Assembly: GCA_937931165.1 (NCBI GenBank)
Contig: CALHCI010000113.1
Coordinates: 1-35,341 of the forward strand
Direction: 5' to 3'
Length of the DNA stretch: 35,341 bases
Source: an uncultured Granulosicoccaceae bacterium
GTDB lineage: Bacteria; Pseudomonadota; Gammaproteobacteria; Granulosicoccales; Granulosicoccaceae
Shown here one piece after another: positions 16,850 to 25,408 of this stretch. Position numbers and translations under genes: made by a program. Each line of letters begins with the position of its first letter. The stretch's first letter is position 1. The notes beneath the pieces were generated by a model that saw only the letters and a list, made by a program, of their open reading frames with translations, was not told the DNA's origin and did not search any database.

Positions 16850-17299
16850 ATGAGTTATGGCATCCCTTTAAGAAATGAATCCAAATATCCTGCTGACCGG
16901 CATGCTACTTCAATCTACTGGTTCCGCTTTGCGCTTGTGGGGCTGTGGTTGGTGTTTGCGCTGTTTCTTTGCTTATCGCCAGCCGCGTGGGCGGCTGATG
17001 TGGATTTCTCACAAAACCACATTGAACTTAAAAGTGAATTGAAGTCTGTGTTGGTTGCGGGGCTCGAGAATCCGATCAATAGTGACGCCGGTGTAGGGCG
17101 CTATTTGGCTGAGTCCCCCGCATTGTCTGAAAACCGTGTTGCGAAAGCCATCAGTGGCGGCTCTATAAGTGAATTTAATCCTTCGATCATGGTTGCGGCG
17201 TATGTGATTTTAATGCTTATCGTATCCGGACTATGGATGATCTCACTACTCAGAATGCGAATACTGTCGTCGCAAACCTCGAGTACTAAGCCTTTATAA
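16850..17299 (+). CDS. Hypothetical bitopic membrane protein
   Basis: A 149-residue protein I do not recognise. A hydrophobic segment at about residues 24-47 ends in SPAAWAA, which could be a signal peptide cleavage site. A soluble region of about 65 residues (DVDFSQNHIELKSELKSVL...) follows, then a clear membrane segment near the C-terminus (MVAAYVILMLIVSGLWMISLL) and a short basic tail. If the first segment is cleaved, the protein would be C-terminally anchored with its soluble part in the periplasm. The ATG at 16850 lies seven bases after GGAG; a GTG two codons earlier is possible. It is convergent with the ABC transporter genes and has no partner gene. Confidence 0.65.
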   Translation: MSYGIPLRNESKYPADRHATSIYWFRFALVGLWLVFALFLCLSPAAWAADVDFSQNHIELKSELKSVLVAGLENPINSDAGVGRYLAESPALSENRVAKAISGGSISEFNPSIMVAAYVILMLIVSGLWMISLLRMRILSSQTSSTKPL

Positions 17300-17424
17300 G
17301 CACCAGGCCTTTATTGGGAAAGATTTTAATGCCTCCGATTTACCATTAGGCGGACGACAGTTTCTCCAGTGCTGTGTTGACCGCTACGGACAACGTGGCT
17401 GTGCAGTAAAACAGGTACGTGTGA

Positions 17425-18318
17425 TCAGTTAAACACTTGTTCTTCCAGGCTGCGGCCCTTGCTAAGCCTGCGGTATCTGACGCCTTGCTCTGCAAGATTT
17501 CGCAGTACCGTAATATCTGTCTCTGGAAATCGCTGGTGATCGTACTCCACAATCAGCTCGGTTGGTGTGCGTAGTTGAATATTACGTACGCCCTCCAGCT
17601 GTTTAAGCCGTTGTTCATCGGGTTGTGCGTCAGATCGTAAAATAATGGACAGCACACCATCGTTATTAACATCATCAATAGCATTCACTCCGCGCAATTC
17701 ACCGGCTGACAGATGCACGACGGTAGTGCACACTTTCTCAAGTTCATCGAGGTTGTGTGAGCTTACGATAAACGTCGCACTAGCTGCTTCACGGCTAATC
17801 AGGTCACGAATAATCTTCACGTTGGGCGGGTCTATGCCTGCAGTGGGTTCATCCAGTAACACCAGACGCGGATTACCGATTAATGATTGCGCCAGTAACA
17901 CACGCTTGCGCATACCGTGACTGAGCTCGGTGGCTTTAGCAGTGATTTTGTCTTCCATTTGCACCAGGCTGAGTACCCGGCGTACTTCTTCAGCAGGTTG
18001 GTTGACACCACGCAATTGTGCGTAGTGCTTCAGTTGCACACCAATGGAAAATGCCGGGTCTAATGATGCGTCCTGCGGTAAGGCCGAAATATGTTGTATT
18101 GCTTTCTGACTTCCGGCGCGGTGTCCCATCAGGGTAACTTCACCGCCGCTTGGCTTTATATACCCGCATAACAGGCTAAGCAAAGTAGTTTTTCCTGCAC
18201 CGTTCGGGCCCACCAGTGCGATGGGTGCGCCGGCACTGAGGCTCAGATTAACATTCTGCAGTGCTTTAGTGCTGCCGTAGTGCTTACTGAGCGCCTTGCA
18301 GTCGATTAGTTGGTTCAC
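17425..18318 (-). CDS. ABC transporter ATP-binding protein (ABC-2 exporter type)
   Basis: The 297-residue ATPase subunit of an ABC exporter. Walker A GPNGAGKTT lies near residue 37 and Walker B LVLLDEP near 155. The switch histidine follows in VSSHNLDELE. The signature is LSHGM rather than LSGGQ, a variation seen in ABC-2 type ATPases such as those of Nos/Gld-like and multidrug exporters. The C-terminal 80 residues form an extra domain common in this class. Its start overlaps the permease stop by four bases, so the two form a pair. The substrate is not evident. Confidence 0.92.
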   Translation of the reverse strand: MNQLIDCKALSKHYGSTKALQNVNLSLSAGAPIALVGPNGAGKTTLLSLLCGYIKPSGGEVTLMGHRAGSQKAIQHISALPQDASLDPAFSIGVQLKHYAQLRGVNQPAEEVRRVLSLVQMEDKITAKATELSHGMRKRVLLAQSLIGNPRLVLLDEPTAGIDPPNVKIIRDLISREAASATFIVSSHNLDELEKVCTTVVHLSAGELRGVNAIDDVNNDGVLSIILRSDAQPDEQRLKQLEGVRNIQLRTPTELIVEYDHQRFPETDITVLRNLAEQGVRYRRLSKGRSLEEQVFN

Positions 18319-19124
18319 AAGTCGCGTACCTTCATGGCAATGTAGCCTGCTGTTAATAGTCCGATCGTTTGCAGTAATGGTACGAAAGCGATCTGCAACG
18401 ATTGCCAGCTATTCTGTTGCAGCAGGTGTTTGATGTGTGCGCCAGGCAATATCCATCTGAGTGCTTCTATCTGCGGCAGATACCGGCCTGCCCAAAATAT
18501 CAATAAGCCAATAGCAATCCATAGAATTACAGCCCAGGTAGTGGCCTGTCTGGCGGAGGAAGCAAACACTGAAATAAGTGCCATGGCGGCGGTATAAGCC
18601 GCAATCAGCAGCGCTACATTAACAAACACCATGGCAGCGGTTTCGATAGCAACCGCCGACAGCGCCGGATCCCGTAGCACCACCATAACCAGCGTGGCAA
18701 TGATAACCAGTAACAGAAGCCACATTTGGGTAAGCAGCATTCCGGCAAAGCGGCCAAGAAAAATACTGCCCCGGGTTGCATGCAGGCTGAGTAGTCTGAG
18801 CGTGCCGCGGGTTCTGTCTGTGGCTGTTTGATCAGCTGCCAGCGTTAAACAAAAGACCGGAAACAGGTATAATGAAACTACCCAGAATACGGCGAACTCG
18901 GGAATGTCCCAGTTAAGCAATGATCTGAGGGTGCCTGAATTAATCATTGAGCCAATCGCGTTGCCACCGGTTTGCAGCCATTGTGCAGCGCCGTATACGC
19001 CGTACCGAAGTAGCAAGCCCCAGATCAATGCGAATGCAACAATGACAGTAATGCCACGCCTTGTGGTAAATGCTCGTCTAAGTTCGAGCGTCGCGATTAA
19101 CAGTATATTTTTTAGACTATCCAT
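18315..19124 (-). CDS. ABC-2 family transporter permease
   Basis: A 269-residue integral membrane protein with about six membrane segments, including VIVAFALIWGLLLRYGVYG, EFAVFWVVSLYLFPVFCL and WAVILWIAIGLLIFWAGRYL. The segment DRTRGTLRLLSLHATRGSIFLGRF is the typical coupling-helix region of ABC-2 permeases (short stretches quoted). It is co-transcribed with the overlapping ATPase gene and transcribed away from pntAB. It resembles NosY/GldF-like permeases in length, but no copper-respiration genes are nearby, so the substrate is unknown. Confidence 0.85.
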   Translation of the reverse strand: MDSLKNILLIATLELRRAFTTRRGITVIVAFALIWGLLLRYGVYGAAQWLQTGGNAIGSMINSGTLRSLLNWDIPEFAVFWVVSLYLFPVFCLTLAADQTATDRTRGTLRLLSLHATRGSIFLGRFAGMLLTQMWLLLLVIIATLVMVVLRDPALSAVAIETAAMVFVNVALLIAAYTAAMALISVFASSARQATTWAVILWIAIGLLIFWAGRYLPQIEALRWILPGAHIKHLLQQNSWQSLQIAFVPLLQTIGLLTAGYIAMKVRDL

Positions 19125-19701
19125 CAGAATATGCTTTCAACAGGGTCGGTAACGGCCGTTGATGAATCATAACAGTGAATCGACAGTGGTCGGGTTGCTT
19201 ATGTCATTTAACCGTATGTTAAACGTATGTTCGAAGGCCAACAGGCCGTAAAGTTGCGTCTTTTGCACTTTTCAAACAGGGCACTGGTATGGTACTGACA
19301 GCTAAAAGTCTGTGGTGTAGAGTGACTGGAATCGCAGAGTGCATTTGTGAAATTAACACTGTATAATTTTCTTTGTGAAAAAAATTAACGTATTGCTTTA
19401 GGCTGTTAGTTAGTACCAGCGCTGATGCTCACGCTTACTTTGCAGATTTGTTTCGCAATGGTACATCTGCGCGTCTGCTGACCAGCAGGCGTACAACTCC
19501 AGGATATTCCTGACTGGAGGTTTACTATCGGCTGAGTATCCTCGTGCATGCTGCCAGCCGCACAGCGACAAGCATGAGTTTTTCCTTAAGGCATCTCGCG
19601 CTGAGTTAGCAGCGTTTAATCGTTTTATCACCATGCGTTCTGTAGTGATTTCTTGCGGCAATAGTTGCTGCACAGTTTTTACAAAAGAAAAGGGGTTCAT
19701 T
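19125..19701. other. Divergent intergenic region of about 577 bp
   Basis: No convincing gene. Besides the palindrome at 19207-19223 it holds a direct repeat: TTTGTGAAATTAAC (19344-19357) and TTTGTGAAAAAAATTAAC (19372-19389), 28 bp apart, flanking a TATAAT-like hexamer near 19361. These could belong to the pntA promoter, which would imply a long 5' leader. A minus-strand open frame at 19410-19754 crosses the pntA start and has no family features. Confidence 0.4.
19207..19223. promoter_or_regulatory. Palindrome in the ABC/pntA divergent region
   Basis: TTTAAC-CGTAT-GTTAAA is a perfect 6-5-6 palindrome. It overlaps a direct repeat of CGTATGTT (19213 and 19224, an 11-bp step, about one helical turn). 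It lies 83 bp upstream of the exporter permease start and could be a regulator site. No regulator is identified. Confidence 0.35.
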
Positions 19702-21270
19702 TTGATTGTTGGCAGTCCCAAAGAGTCGTTTACAGGAGAGGCGCGTGTCGCCATGACTCCGGCTTCGGCACTGGCGTTACAAAAGCTCGGTCACGAATGT
19801 GTCATTGAGGCGGGCGCCGGAACACTGGCTGGTTATTCGGATGATCACTACCGCGAGGCCGGTGCCGATGTGGTCGCCAATGCTGCAGAGCTTTTTGCAC
19901 GTGCTGACATCATAGCGAAAGTGCGACCACCCACCACGTCGGAAATTGAACTTGCTGCCGGCAAAACACTTATTTCATTTTTTTATCCCGGTCAGCAGGC
20001 AGAGCTAATGCAAAGCGCTGTCGATAACGGCGTCAATGTTATAGCCATGGATATGGTGCCACGGATCAGTCGTGCACAAAAAATGGATGCGTTGTCTTCG
20101 ATGGCAAACATTGCGGGTTATCGCTCGGTGATAGAGGCGGGCAACAATTTTGGCCGTTTCTTTACCGGGCAGGTTACTGCCGCGGGTAAAGTGCAGCCTG
20201 CGAAAGTGTTAGTGATAGGTGCCGGTGTGGCAGGGCTTGCTGCGATTGGAGCGGCGCAATCACTCGGAGCAATTGTGCGGGCATTCGATGTTCGCCCGGA
20301 GGTAGCAGAGCAGATTGAATCCATGGGTGCGGAGTTTTTGTTTTTAGACTTCGATGAGCAGACCGACGGTGCTGAGACCGGCGGGTATGCCTCCCCTTCA
20401 AGTCCTGAGTTTAGAGAAAAGCAGCTTGAACTGTTTCGTCAGCAGGCACCCGAAGTCGACATTGTCATTACCACGGCATTAATTCCGGGACGTGATGCGC
20501 CGAAGCTGTGGCTTGATGACATGGTGGCAGCAATGAAAAACGGTTCGGTGGTTGTTGACCTTGCGGCCGAGCGCGGCGGCAATTGTGATGCCACAGTACC
20601 TGATCAGAAAGTGGTTACCGAAAACGGCGTTACCGTCATTGGCTATACCGACTTCCCAAGCCGTATGGCAACACAGTCTTCAGACTTATATGCCACCAAC
20701 ATCAGACATATGCTTACTGACCTTACGCCCGAAAAAGACGGCGTCATTGTGCATGATATGGAAGACGATGTTATTCGCGGAGCAACCGTGGCTTACAACG
20801 GTGAAAATACTTATCCGCCGCCTGCACCGAAAATACAGGCTATTGCAAAGCAGCAGCCTAAAGAAAAACCGAAAGAGCTGACTGCGGAAGAAAAACGCGC
20901 TGAAGAAATTGCTGCGTTTAAAAAGGAAACGAAAACCCAGATAGGACTTATTGCGATTGGTGCGGCTGCCATACTGGCGATGGGTTTAATTGCACCGGCG
21001 AGTTTCATGCAGCACTTTATCGTGTTTGTATTGTCAGTGTTTATCGGGTTTCAAGTGATATGGAATGTTTCGCACTCGCTGCATACGCCTTTGATGGCGG
21101 TGACCAATGCGATTTCATCGATCATTATCCTTGGTGCTCTGATGCAAATCGGCTCATCATCGTTTCTCATTACGCTTCTTGCAGCGCTCGGTATTTTAAT
21201 GGCTGCGGTAAATATCTTTGGTGGCTTCCTGGTGACACGCCGGATGCTCGCTATGTTCCAGAAATCTTAA
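19702..21270 (+). CDS. pntA: NAD(P) transhydrogenase subunit alpha
   Basis: The alpha subunit of the proton-translocating transhydrogenase, moving hydride between NADH and NADP+ using the proton gradient and so supplying NADPH. Domain I (to about residue 380) contains GEARVAMTP, the PRISRAQKMDALSSMANIAGYR block and the NAD motif GAGVAGLAAIGAAQSLGA. A Lys/Glu-rich linker then leads to about four membrane helices at the C-terminus, the two-subunit E. coli arrangement. The likely start is TTG at 19702 (522 residues), since ILIVGSPKESFTGE aligns with the N-terminus of PntA and AAAAGGGG lies just upstream; an ATG at 19633 would add 23 atypical residues. pntB follows after 15 bp. Confidence 0.93.
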   Translation: MIVGSPKESFTGEARVAMTPASALALQKLGHECVIEAGAGTLAGYSDDHYREAGADVVANAAELFARADIIAKVRPPTTSEIELAAGKTLISFFYPGQQAELMQSAVDNGVNVIAMDMVPRISRAQKMDALSSMANIAGYRSVIEAGNNFGRFFTGQVTAAGKVQPAKVLVIGAGVAGLAAIGAAQSLGAIVRAFDVRPEVAEQIESMGAEFLFLDFDEQTDGAETGGYASPSSPEFREKQLELFRQQAPEVDIVITTALIPGRDAPKLWLDDMVAAMKNGSVVVDLAAERGGNCDATVPDQKVVTENGVTVIGYTDFPSRMATQSSDLYATNIRHMLTDLTPEKDGVIVHDMEDDVIRGATVAYNGENTYPPPAPKIQAIAKQQPKEKPKELTAEEKRAEEIAAFKKETKTQIGLIAIGAAAILAMGLIAPASFMQHFIVFVLSVFIGFQVIWNVSHSLHTPLMAVTNAISSIIILGALMQIGSSSFLITLLAALGILMAAVNIFGGFLVTRRMLAMFQKS

Positions 21271-21285
21271 GGCAGGGCTGACGAA

Positions 21286-22806
21286 ATGGATTATGGTTTC
21301 ACAACAGCCGCATATGTCGTTGCTGCAGTGCTGTTTATATTGAGCCTTGGTGGCTTATCAGGTCAGGAAAGCGCAAAGCGTGCCGTTTGGTATGGCATTG
21401 TGGGTATGGCGATTGCCGTGCTGGCGACGTTGGTCGGACCTGGTGTCGGGCTTTGGTGGTTGTCGATCGTGTTGATCGCGATAGGTGCGGTCGTTGGTTA
21501 TCAACTTGCCACGCGGGTCGAGATGACGCAAATGCCAGAGCTTGTGGCGATTATGCACTCGCTGGTCGGGCTTGCCGCGGTCTTCGTTGGTTTTAACGCA
21601 GACATTATGATTAACCATGCAGCAAGCCTTTATGTCGAAACCGGTGGTGTACTAGGTGCAGTACAGGCAGACGGTTTGACTGCTGTTGGTCTGCCTAAAG
21701 AAGTCCATAATGGTCTTTCTGCTTTCGGGCAACTGGTCGCCAAAAAAACCGGTGTTGAAATTGGAATTTTACGCGTCGAGCTGGCCCTTGGTATCTGGAT
21801 TGGTGCGGTGACTTTCACCGGTTCGGTCGTGGCATATGGCAAGCTCTCGGGTGGGTCATCAAAGCTGCCGTTTAAGATTGACACATCGGCCAAACAACTG
21901 CCCGGTGGTCATTTGCTAAACGCGCTTGCCGCTGCTTTTTCTTTACTCATGCTGTTTATGTATCTGTCCGGTTCCGGCAGCTGGACGCTGGTGCTGTTGA
22001 CTGTTGCAGCGCTCTTTATCGGTTGTCACCTGATCATGGGGATTGGCGGTGCTGATATGCCGGTGGTGGTATCAATGCTTAACAGCTATTCCGGTTGGGC
22101 AGCAGCGGCGATTGGTTTTTCCCTTGGTAACGACCTGCTTATTGTGGTGGGTGCACTGGTTGGTTCATCCGGTGCGATACTCTCTTATATTATGTGCAAG
22201 GCGATGAACCGGTCTTTTGTCAGTGTCATTCTTGGCGGCTTCGGTGGTACGGCGGGTGAGCAGATGGCTGTTGAAGGTGAACAGATTGCGATTGATGCTG
22301 ATGGTGTGGCAACAGTGCTTAGTGAAGCCGATAGCGTGGTTATTGTGCCCGGTTACGGCATGGCGGTGGCGCAGGCGCAACAAGCAGTAAGTGAGTTGAC
22401 ACGCAAGTTGCGCGCACAGGGTAAAGAGGTGCGATTCGCAATACATCCGGTAGCCGGACGATTGCCCGGCCATATGAATGTACTGCTTGCAGAAGCGAAA
22501 GTGCCTTACGACATAGTTCTGGAGATGGATGAGATTAACGATGATTTTCCAGAGACTGATGTAGTCATTGTTATTGGCTCTAACGATATCGTCAATCCCG
22601 CTGCGCAGGATGATCCCAACTCGCCCATCGCCGGTATGCCGGTGCTTGAAGTGTGGAAATCAAAACAGGTTATTGTCTCTAAGCGTGGTCAGGGTACGGG
22701 TTATTCCGGTATCGAAAATCCATTGTTTTTTAAAGAAAATACTCGCATGTTTTATGGCGATGCAAAGCAGTCACTCGATCAGTTACTGCCGAAGTTAGCG
22801 CAGTAA
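21286..22806 (+). CDS. pntB: NAD(P) transhydrogenase subunit beta
   Basis: The beta subunit, carrying most membrane helices and the NADP(H)-binding domain III. About nine membrane segments run from residue 7 to 300. Domain III follows, with [31 protein letters not shown] and [12 protein letters not shown], the usual NADP-site blocks. The C-terminal segment [18 protein letters not shown] is also conserved. The length of 506 is longer than the 462 of E. coli, mainly in the membrane part. It forms an operon with pntA. NADPH made here could feed BoxA and biosynthesis (inference). Confidence 0.95.
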   Translation: MDYGFTTAAYVVAAVLFILSLGGLSGQESAKRAVWYGIVGMAIAVLATLVGPGVGLWWLSIVLIAIGAVVGYQLATRVEMTQMPELVAIMHSLVGLAAVFVGFNADIMINHAASLYVETGGVLGAVQADGLTAVGLPKEVHNGLSAFGQLVAKKTGVEIGILRVELALGIWIGAVTFTGSVVAYGKLSGGSSKLPFKIDTSAKQLPGGHLLNALAAAFSLLMLFMYLSGSGSWTLVLLTVAALFIGCHLIMGIGGADMPVVVSMLNSYSGWAAAAIGFSLGNDLLIVVGALVGSSGAILSYIMCKAMNRSFVSVILGGFGGTAGEQMAVEGEQIAIDADGVATVLSEADSVVIVPGYGMAVAQAQQAVSELTRKLRAQGKEVRFAIHPVAGRLPGHMNVLLAEAKVPYDIVLEMDEINDDFPETDVVIVIGSNDIVNPAAQDDPNSPIAGMPVLEVWKSKQVIVSKRGQGTGYSGIENPLFFKENTRMFYGDAKQSLDQLLPKLAQ

Positions 22807-22846
22807 TTGGTGTGATAGTTTAAGCACGATATTTAAAGGAACCGCG

Positions 22847-22872
22847 GGGTGGATAAGCGGAGCGCATCCACC
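22847..22872. repeat. Hairpin repeat GGTGGAT/ATCCACC
   Basis: GGTGGAT (22848-22854) and ATCCACC (22866-22872) flank an 11-base loop, AAGCGGAGCGC. A third GGTGGAT lies at 22885-22891, allowing an alternative stem. GGTGGATAAGCG...CGCATCCACC hairpins are a common dispersed palindrome in gammaproteobacterial genomes, as I recall it. It lies 42 bp after pntB and may stabilise or end the pnt transcript. Confidence 0.6.
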
Positions 22873-22898
22873 ACACATCCTGTCGGTGGATTTACTCC

Positions 22899-22971
22899 GC
22901 ACCCTCTCACTTGTGACCACTTGTTTGAGGGCCAGCGTCTAAGCGCTGCGGAGAGTGCTCCGGCGAAGCTC
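22899..22971 (+). repeat. Intergenic palindromic repeat, copy A
   Basis: Begins CACCCTCTCACTTGT and continues AGGGCCAGCGTCTAAGC (from 22928), GAGAGTGCTCCGG (from 22951) and GAAGCTC. The same blocks in the same order occur at 30451-30522. The first block can pair with GAGAGTGC near the end, giving a long stem. It lies between pntB and the sox promoter. Confidence 0.7.
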
Positions 22972-23197
22972 ATATGTGCTTCACACCAACCACCCTCACG
23001 CCGCAACAACCGCAGCCTTTATTCCTCTATACCTTCCTAAAGAAAAAGCTTTTCACGACTCTCTATTCCAAAAGATATAGTGTGTTTTCCGGAATTTATC
23101 CCATAGCGAATTGAAACCGGATATATATGAATTTTTATATTGATTAAGTGAGGGTCGGGCGCTAAGGTTACGGCGTAAGCTTGAGGAGAAACTAATC
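22972..23197. other. Upstream region of the sox operon
   Basis: No gene seen. It ends with a GAGGAG ribosome site (23183-23188). The stretch at 23121-23146 is AT-rich with ATATATATGA and TTTATATTGA blocks, similar in composition to elements before soxC and at the soxS start, and could hold the promoter or a SoxR site. TTGAAA at 23110 is a possible -35, but no well-spaced -10 stands out. Confidence 0.35.
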
Positions 23198-23656
23198 GTG
23201 ATGCGAAAGATTGTGTCGACAGCCATCGTCGCACTGGGCATGACTGGCCTGGTAGTGGCGGCAGATGTAACTGCTCCAGAAGACGTTAAAGTAGAAAATC
23301 TCGCCATCAGCGCGTCATTGACCGGTGCACCCGGTAATGCTGAAGAAGGCAAAAACGTGTTTTCAAATCGAAAGCTTGGCAATTGTCTTGCCTGCCATGC
23401 GAACAGCGATATGGCCGACCAACTGTTTCACGGAGAGGTGGGTCCGTCACTCGATGGTGCCGGTACTCGCTGGCAACCTGAAGTTTTACGAACCATTGTT
23501 GTTAATGCCAAAGAAGTATTTTCGGACGAAACAGTAATGCCCGGGTTCTACTCCCTCGACGTCGGTGAAGACGTTCGCAAAGACCTTATAGGCAAAACCA
23601 TACTGACAGCGCAACAGGTTGAAGACCTGGTGGCCTACCTTTCAACCCTCAAATAG
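23198..23656 (+). CDS. soxX: Sulfur-oxidation cytochrome c SoxX
   Basis: The monoheme subunit of the periplasmic SoxAX complex, which oxidatively links thiosulfate to the SoxY cysteine. About 152 residues with a signal peptide (residues 1-23, ending VVAA). The heme site is CLACH in the middle, and the distal methionine is probably in VMPGFYSL. GVGPSLDGAGTRW-like sequence (VGPSLDGAGTRW) is typical of SoxX. The start may be GTG 23198 or ATG 23201; GAGGAG is nine or twelve bases upstream. It is the first gene of soxXYZABCD, and soxY follows after 17 bp. Confidence 0.93.
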   Translation: MMRKIVSTAIVALGMTGLVVAADVTAPEDVKVENLAISASLTGAPGNAEEGKNVFSNRKLGNCLACHANSDMADQLFHGEVGPSLDGAGTRWQPEVLRTIVVNAKEVFSDETVMPGFYSLDVGEDVRKDLIGKTILTAQQVEDLVAYLSTLK

Positions 23657-23673
23657 TGTTGGAGAATCATTAA

Positions 23674-24123
23674 ATGAATCTGACCCGACGAACCTTCTTA
23701 ACAGCCAGTGCCAGTGCTGCTGTCGCTGCCTTTTTCGGCAGTCAGCAGGCATTTGCGTCTCTGGAAGACTTAAACAAAGCGCTCAATGACTATACCGGTG
23801 GAGCGGAACCTGGCGAAGGCCCGCTGACTCTCACCACCCCGGAGATCGCAGAGAACGGTAACAGCGTTCCGGTTTCCGTATTGGTAGAAAGCCCGATGAC
23901 TGAAGATGATCACGTTGAGTCTGTAATGATCCTTGCCGAAGGCAATCCGTTACCCGATGTTGCAACCTTCCACTTCTCTTCAATGAGTGGCGAAGCAAAA
24001 GCATCTACCAGAATGCGCCTTGCTAAAACTCAAAACGTCGTTGCGGTAGCAAAGATGAGCAACGGTGATTTTTACAAAGTAAGCAACAACGTCAAAGTGA
24101 CTATTGGAGGCTGCGGCGGCTAA
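23674..24123 (+). CDS. soxY: Sulfur carrier protein SoxY
   Basis: Carries pathway intermediates covalently on its C-terminal cysteine while paired with SoxZ. It has 149 residues with a Tat-type signal (TRRTFLTASASAAVAAF, cleavage after QQAFA). The C-terminus is VTIGGCGG: the swinging arm with the sulfur-binding C147, exactly as in working SoxY proteins. GGAG precedes the ATG. soxZ starts 14 bp downstream. A paralog at 33948 aligns without gaps but lacks this cysteine. Confidence 0.96.
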   Translation: MNLTRRTFLTASASAAVAAFFGSQQAFASLEDLNKALNDYTGGAEPGEGPLTLTTPEIAENGNSVPVSVLVESPMTEDDHVESVMILAEGNPLPDVATFHFSSMSGEAKASTRMRLAKTQNVVAVAKMSNGDFYKVSNNVKVTIGGCGG

Positions 24124-24137
24124 GCCCGGAGAAAATC

Positions 24138-24458
24138 ATGGCAAAACCACGAATTAAAATACCCAAGAAAGTTGCTGCCGGTGACGTGATCACCATCAAG
24201 ACACTGGTCAGCCACAAAATGGAATCAGGCCAGAGAAAAGATAAAGAGGGTAAAGTTATCCCTCGCAAAATCATCAATAAGTTCACTTGTGAATTTAACG
24301 GTTCCAGTGTGTTCTCCTGTGACATTGATCCTGCTGTTGCGGCCAACCCCTATTTTGAATTTAAAGCCAAGGTTGAAGAAGCCGGTACATTTAAATTTAC
24401 CTGGGTTGACGATGACGGCGAAGTTATCGAGTCCGAAAAGGAAGTGGCCCTTTCTTAA
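24138..24458 (+). CDS. soxZ: Thiosulfate oxidation carrier subunit SoxZ
   Basis: The partner subunit of SoxY, 106 residues, with the family's beta-sandwich pattern: KPRIKIPKKVAAGDVITIKTLVSHKMESGQ at the start (in part) and FKFTWVDDDGEVIESEKEV at the end. It has no signal peptide of its own, as is usual: SoxYZ is exported as a complex by the Tat signal of SoxY. GGAG lies seven bases before the ATG. It is flanked by soxY (14 bp) and soxA (79 bp to the proposed TTG start). Confidence 0.95.
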   Translation: MAKPRIKIPKKVAAGDVITIKTLVSHKMESGQRKDKEGKVIPRKIINKFTCEFNGSSVFSCDIDPAVAANPYFEFKAKVEEAGTFKFTWVDDDGEVIESEKEVALS

Positions 24459-24537
24459 CCCCGAACTCAACAGACGCGGTGGTGTATAACGCCGCCAACA
24501 TGGCTGTATGCATCGTTTCATAAGAGGAGAACGACAG

Positions 24538-25386
24538 TTGAACTACTCTCGTATTGCACTGATAGCGCTGGGCGCCACATTGACCGCGTCACTTATTGCA
24601 GCACCGGTTGACGAAAAGCTTGTTATAGATGGTGAGCTTGAAATGACAACAGTAGCACCTTCACCAGAGGGACATCCTTTGCCTGAAGTAAGGTCGGGAT
24701 GGCACTATCGTACGGAGACAACGCGCGCGCTTGAAGCAGACTCCTTTGAGAATCCGGGTATGCTGGGTGTCGAGCAGGGAGAAGAGCTCTGGAATACGGT
24801 TGAAGGAACGGCTGGAAAGTCATGTGCCTCCTGTCACCAGGACGCTGCCGAAACCATGGCGGGGCTGGGTGCTGTCTATCCCAAGTGGCATGAAGCCAGT
24901 GGTAAGCCTATTAATATCGAGCTGCAGATCAACGCCTGTCGGGTTAATAACATGGGTGCCGAAGCTTATAAGTTTGATAAAGGTGGTCAAAAGCCACTGA
25001 CCGCTTACATTAAACACCAGTCTCTGGGTGAGCCGGTTAAGGTGAGCCTTGAAGAGGGCGATATGCAGGCGTGGTGGGAGCGCGGAAAAGAGCTCTATTA
25101 CAAGCGCACCGGTCAGTTAAACCTTTCCTGTGCCAGTTGTCACGAGAAAAACAACGGTAAGTACATTCGCGCTGATCACCTGAGTCAGGGCAATGTTAAC
25201 GGCTTTCCAACTTATCGTCTCAAGCAGGGGAATCTCATCTCGTTACATAATCGCTTTCGCGGCTGTATCCGTGATACCCGTGCAGAGTACCCTGCTGCAT
25301 TCTCGGATGACTTAATGGCACTTGAGGTCTACACCACGTGGCGCGGCCAGGGATTGTCTGTCGAGACCCCCGCAGTAAGACAATAA
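24538..25386 (+). CDS. soxA: Diheme cytochrome c SoxA
   Basis: The catalytic subunit of SoxAX in the periplasm. From the TTG at 24538, eight bases after AGGAG, the protein has 282 residues and a normal signal peptide (MNYSRIALIALGATLTASLIAA). An ATG at 24508 would place ten charged residues before it. Two heme sites are present, C96ASCH100 and C198ASCH202, so this is the diheme form. C243 in RGCIRDTRAE is the cysteine that ligates the active heme and bears the persulfide in this family. soxB follows after 22 bp. Confidence 0.94.
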   Translation: MNYSRIALIALGATLTASLIAAPVDEKLVIDGELEMTTVAPSPEGHPLPEVRSGWHYRTETTRALEADSFENPGMLGVEQGEELWNTVEGTAGKSCASCHQDAAETMAGLGAVYPKWHEASGKPINIELQINACRVNNMGAEAYKFDKGGQKPLTAYIKHQSLGEPVKVSLEEGDMQAWWERGKELYYKRTGQLNLSCASCHEKNNGKYIRADHLSQGNVNGFPTYRLKQGNLISLHNRFRGCIRDTRAEYPAAFSDDLMALEVYTTWRGQGLSVETPAVRQ

Positions 25387-25408
25387 AAAATAACTGCAGA
25401 GACTCGCT

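Noticed and set aside
19410..19754. 114-codon minus-strand frame before pntA
   Set aside because: It runs into the pntA start and shows no domain or ribosome site.
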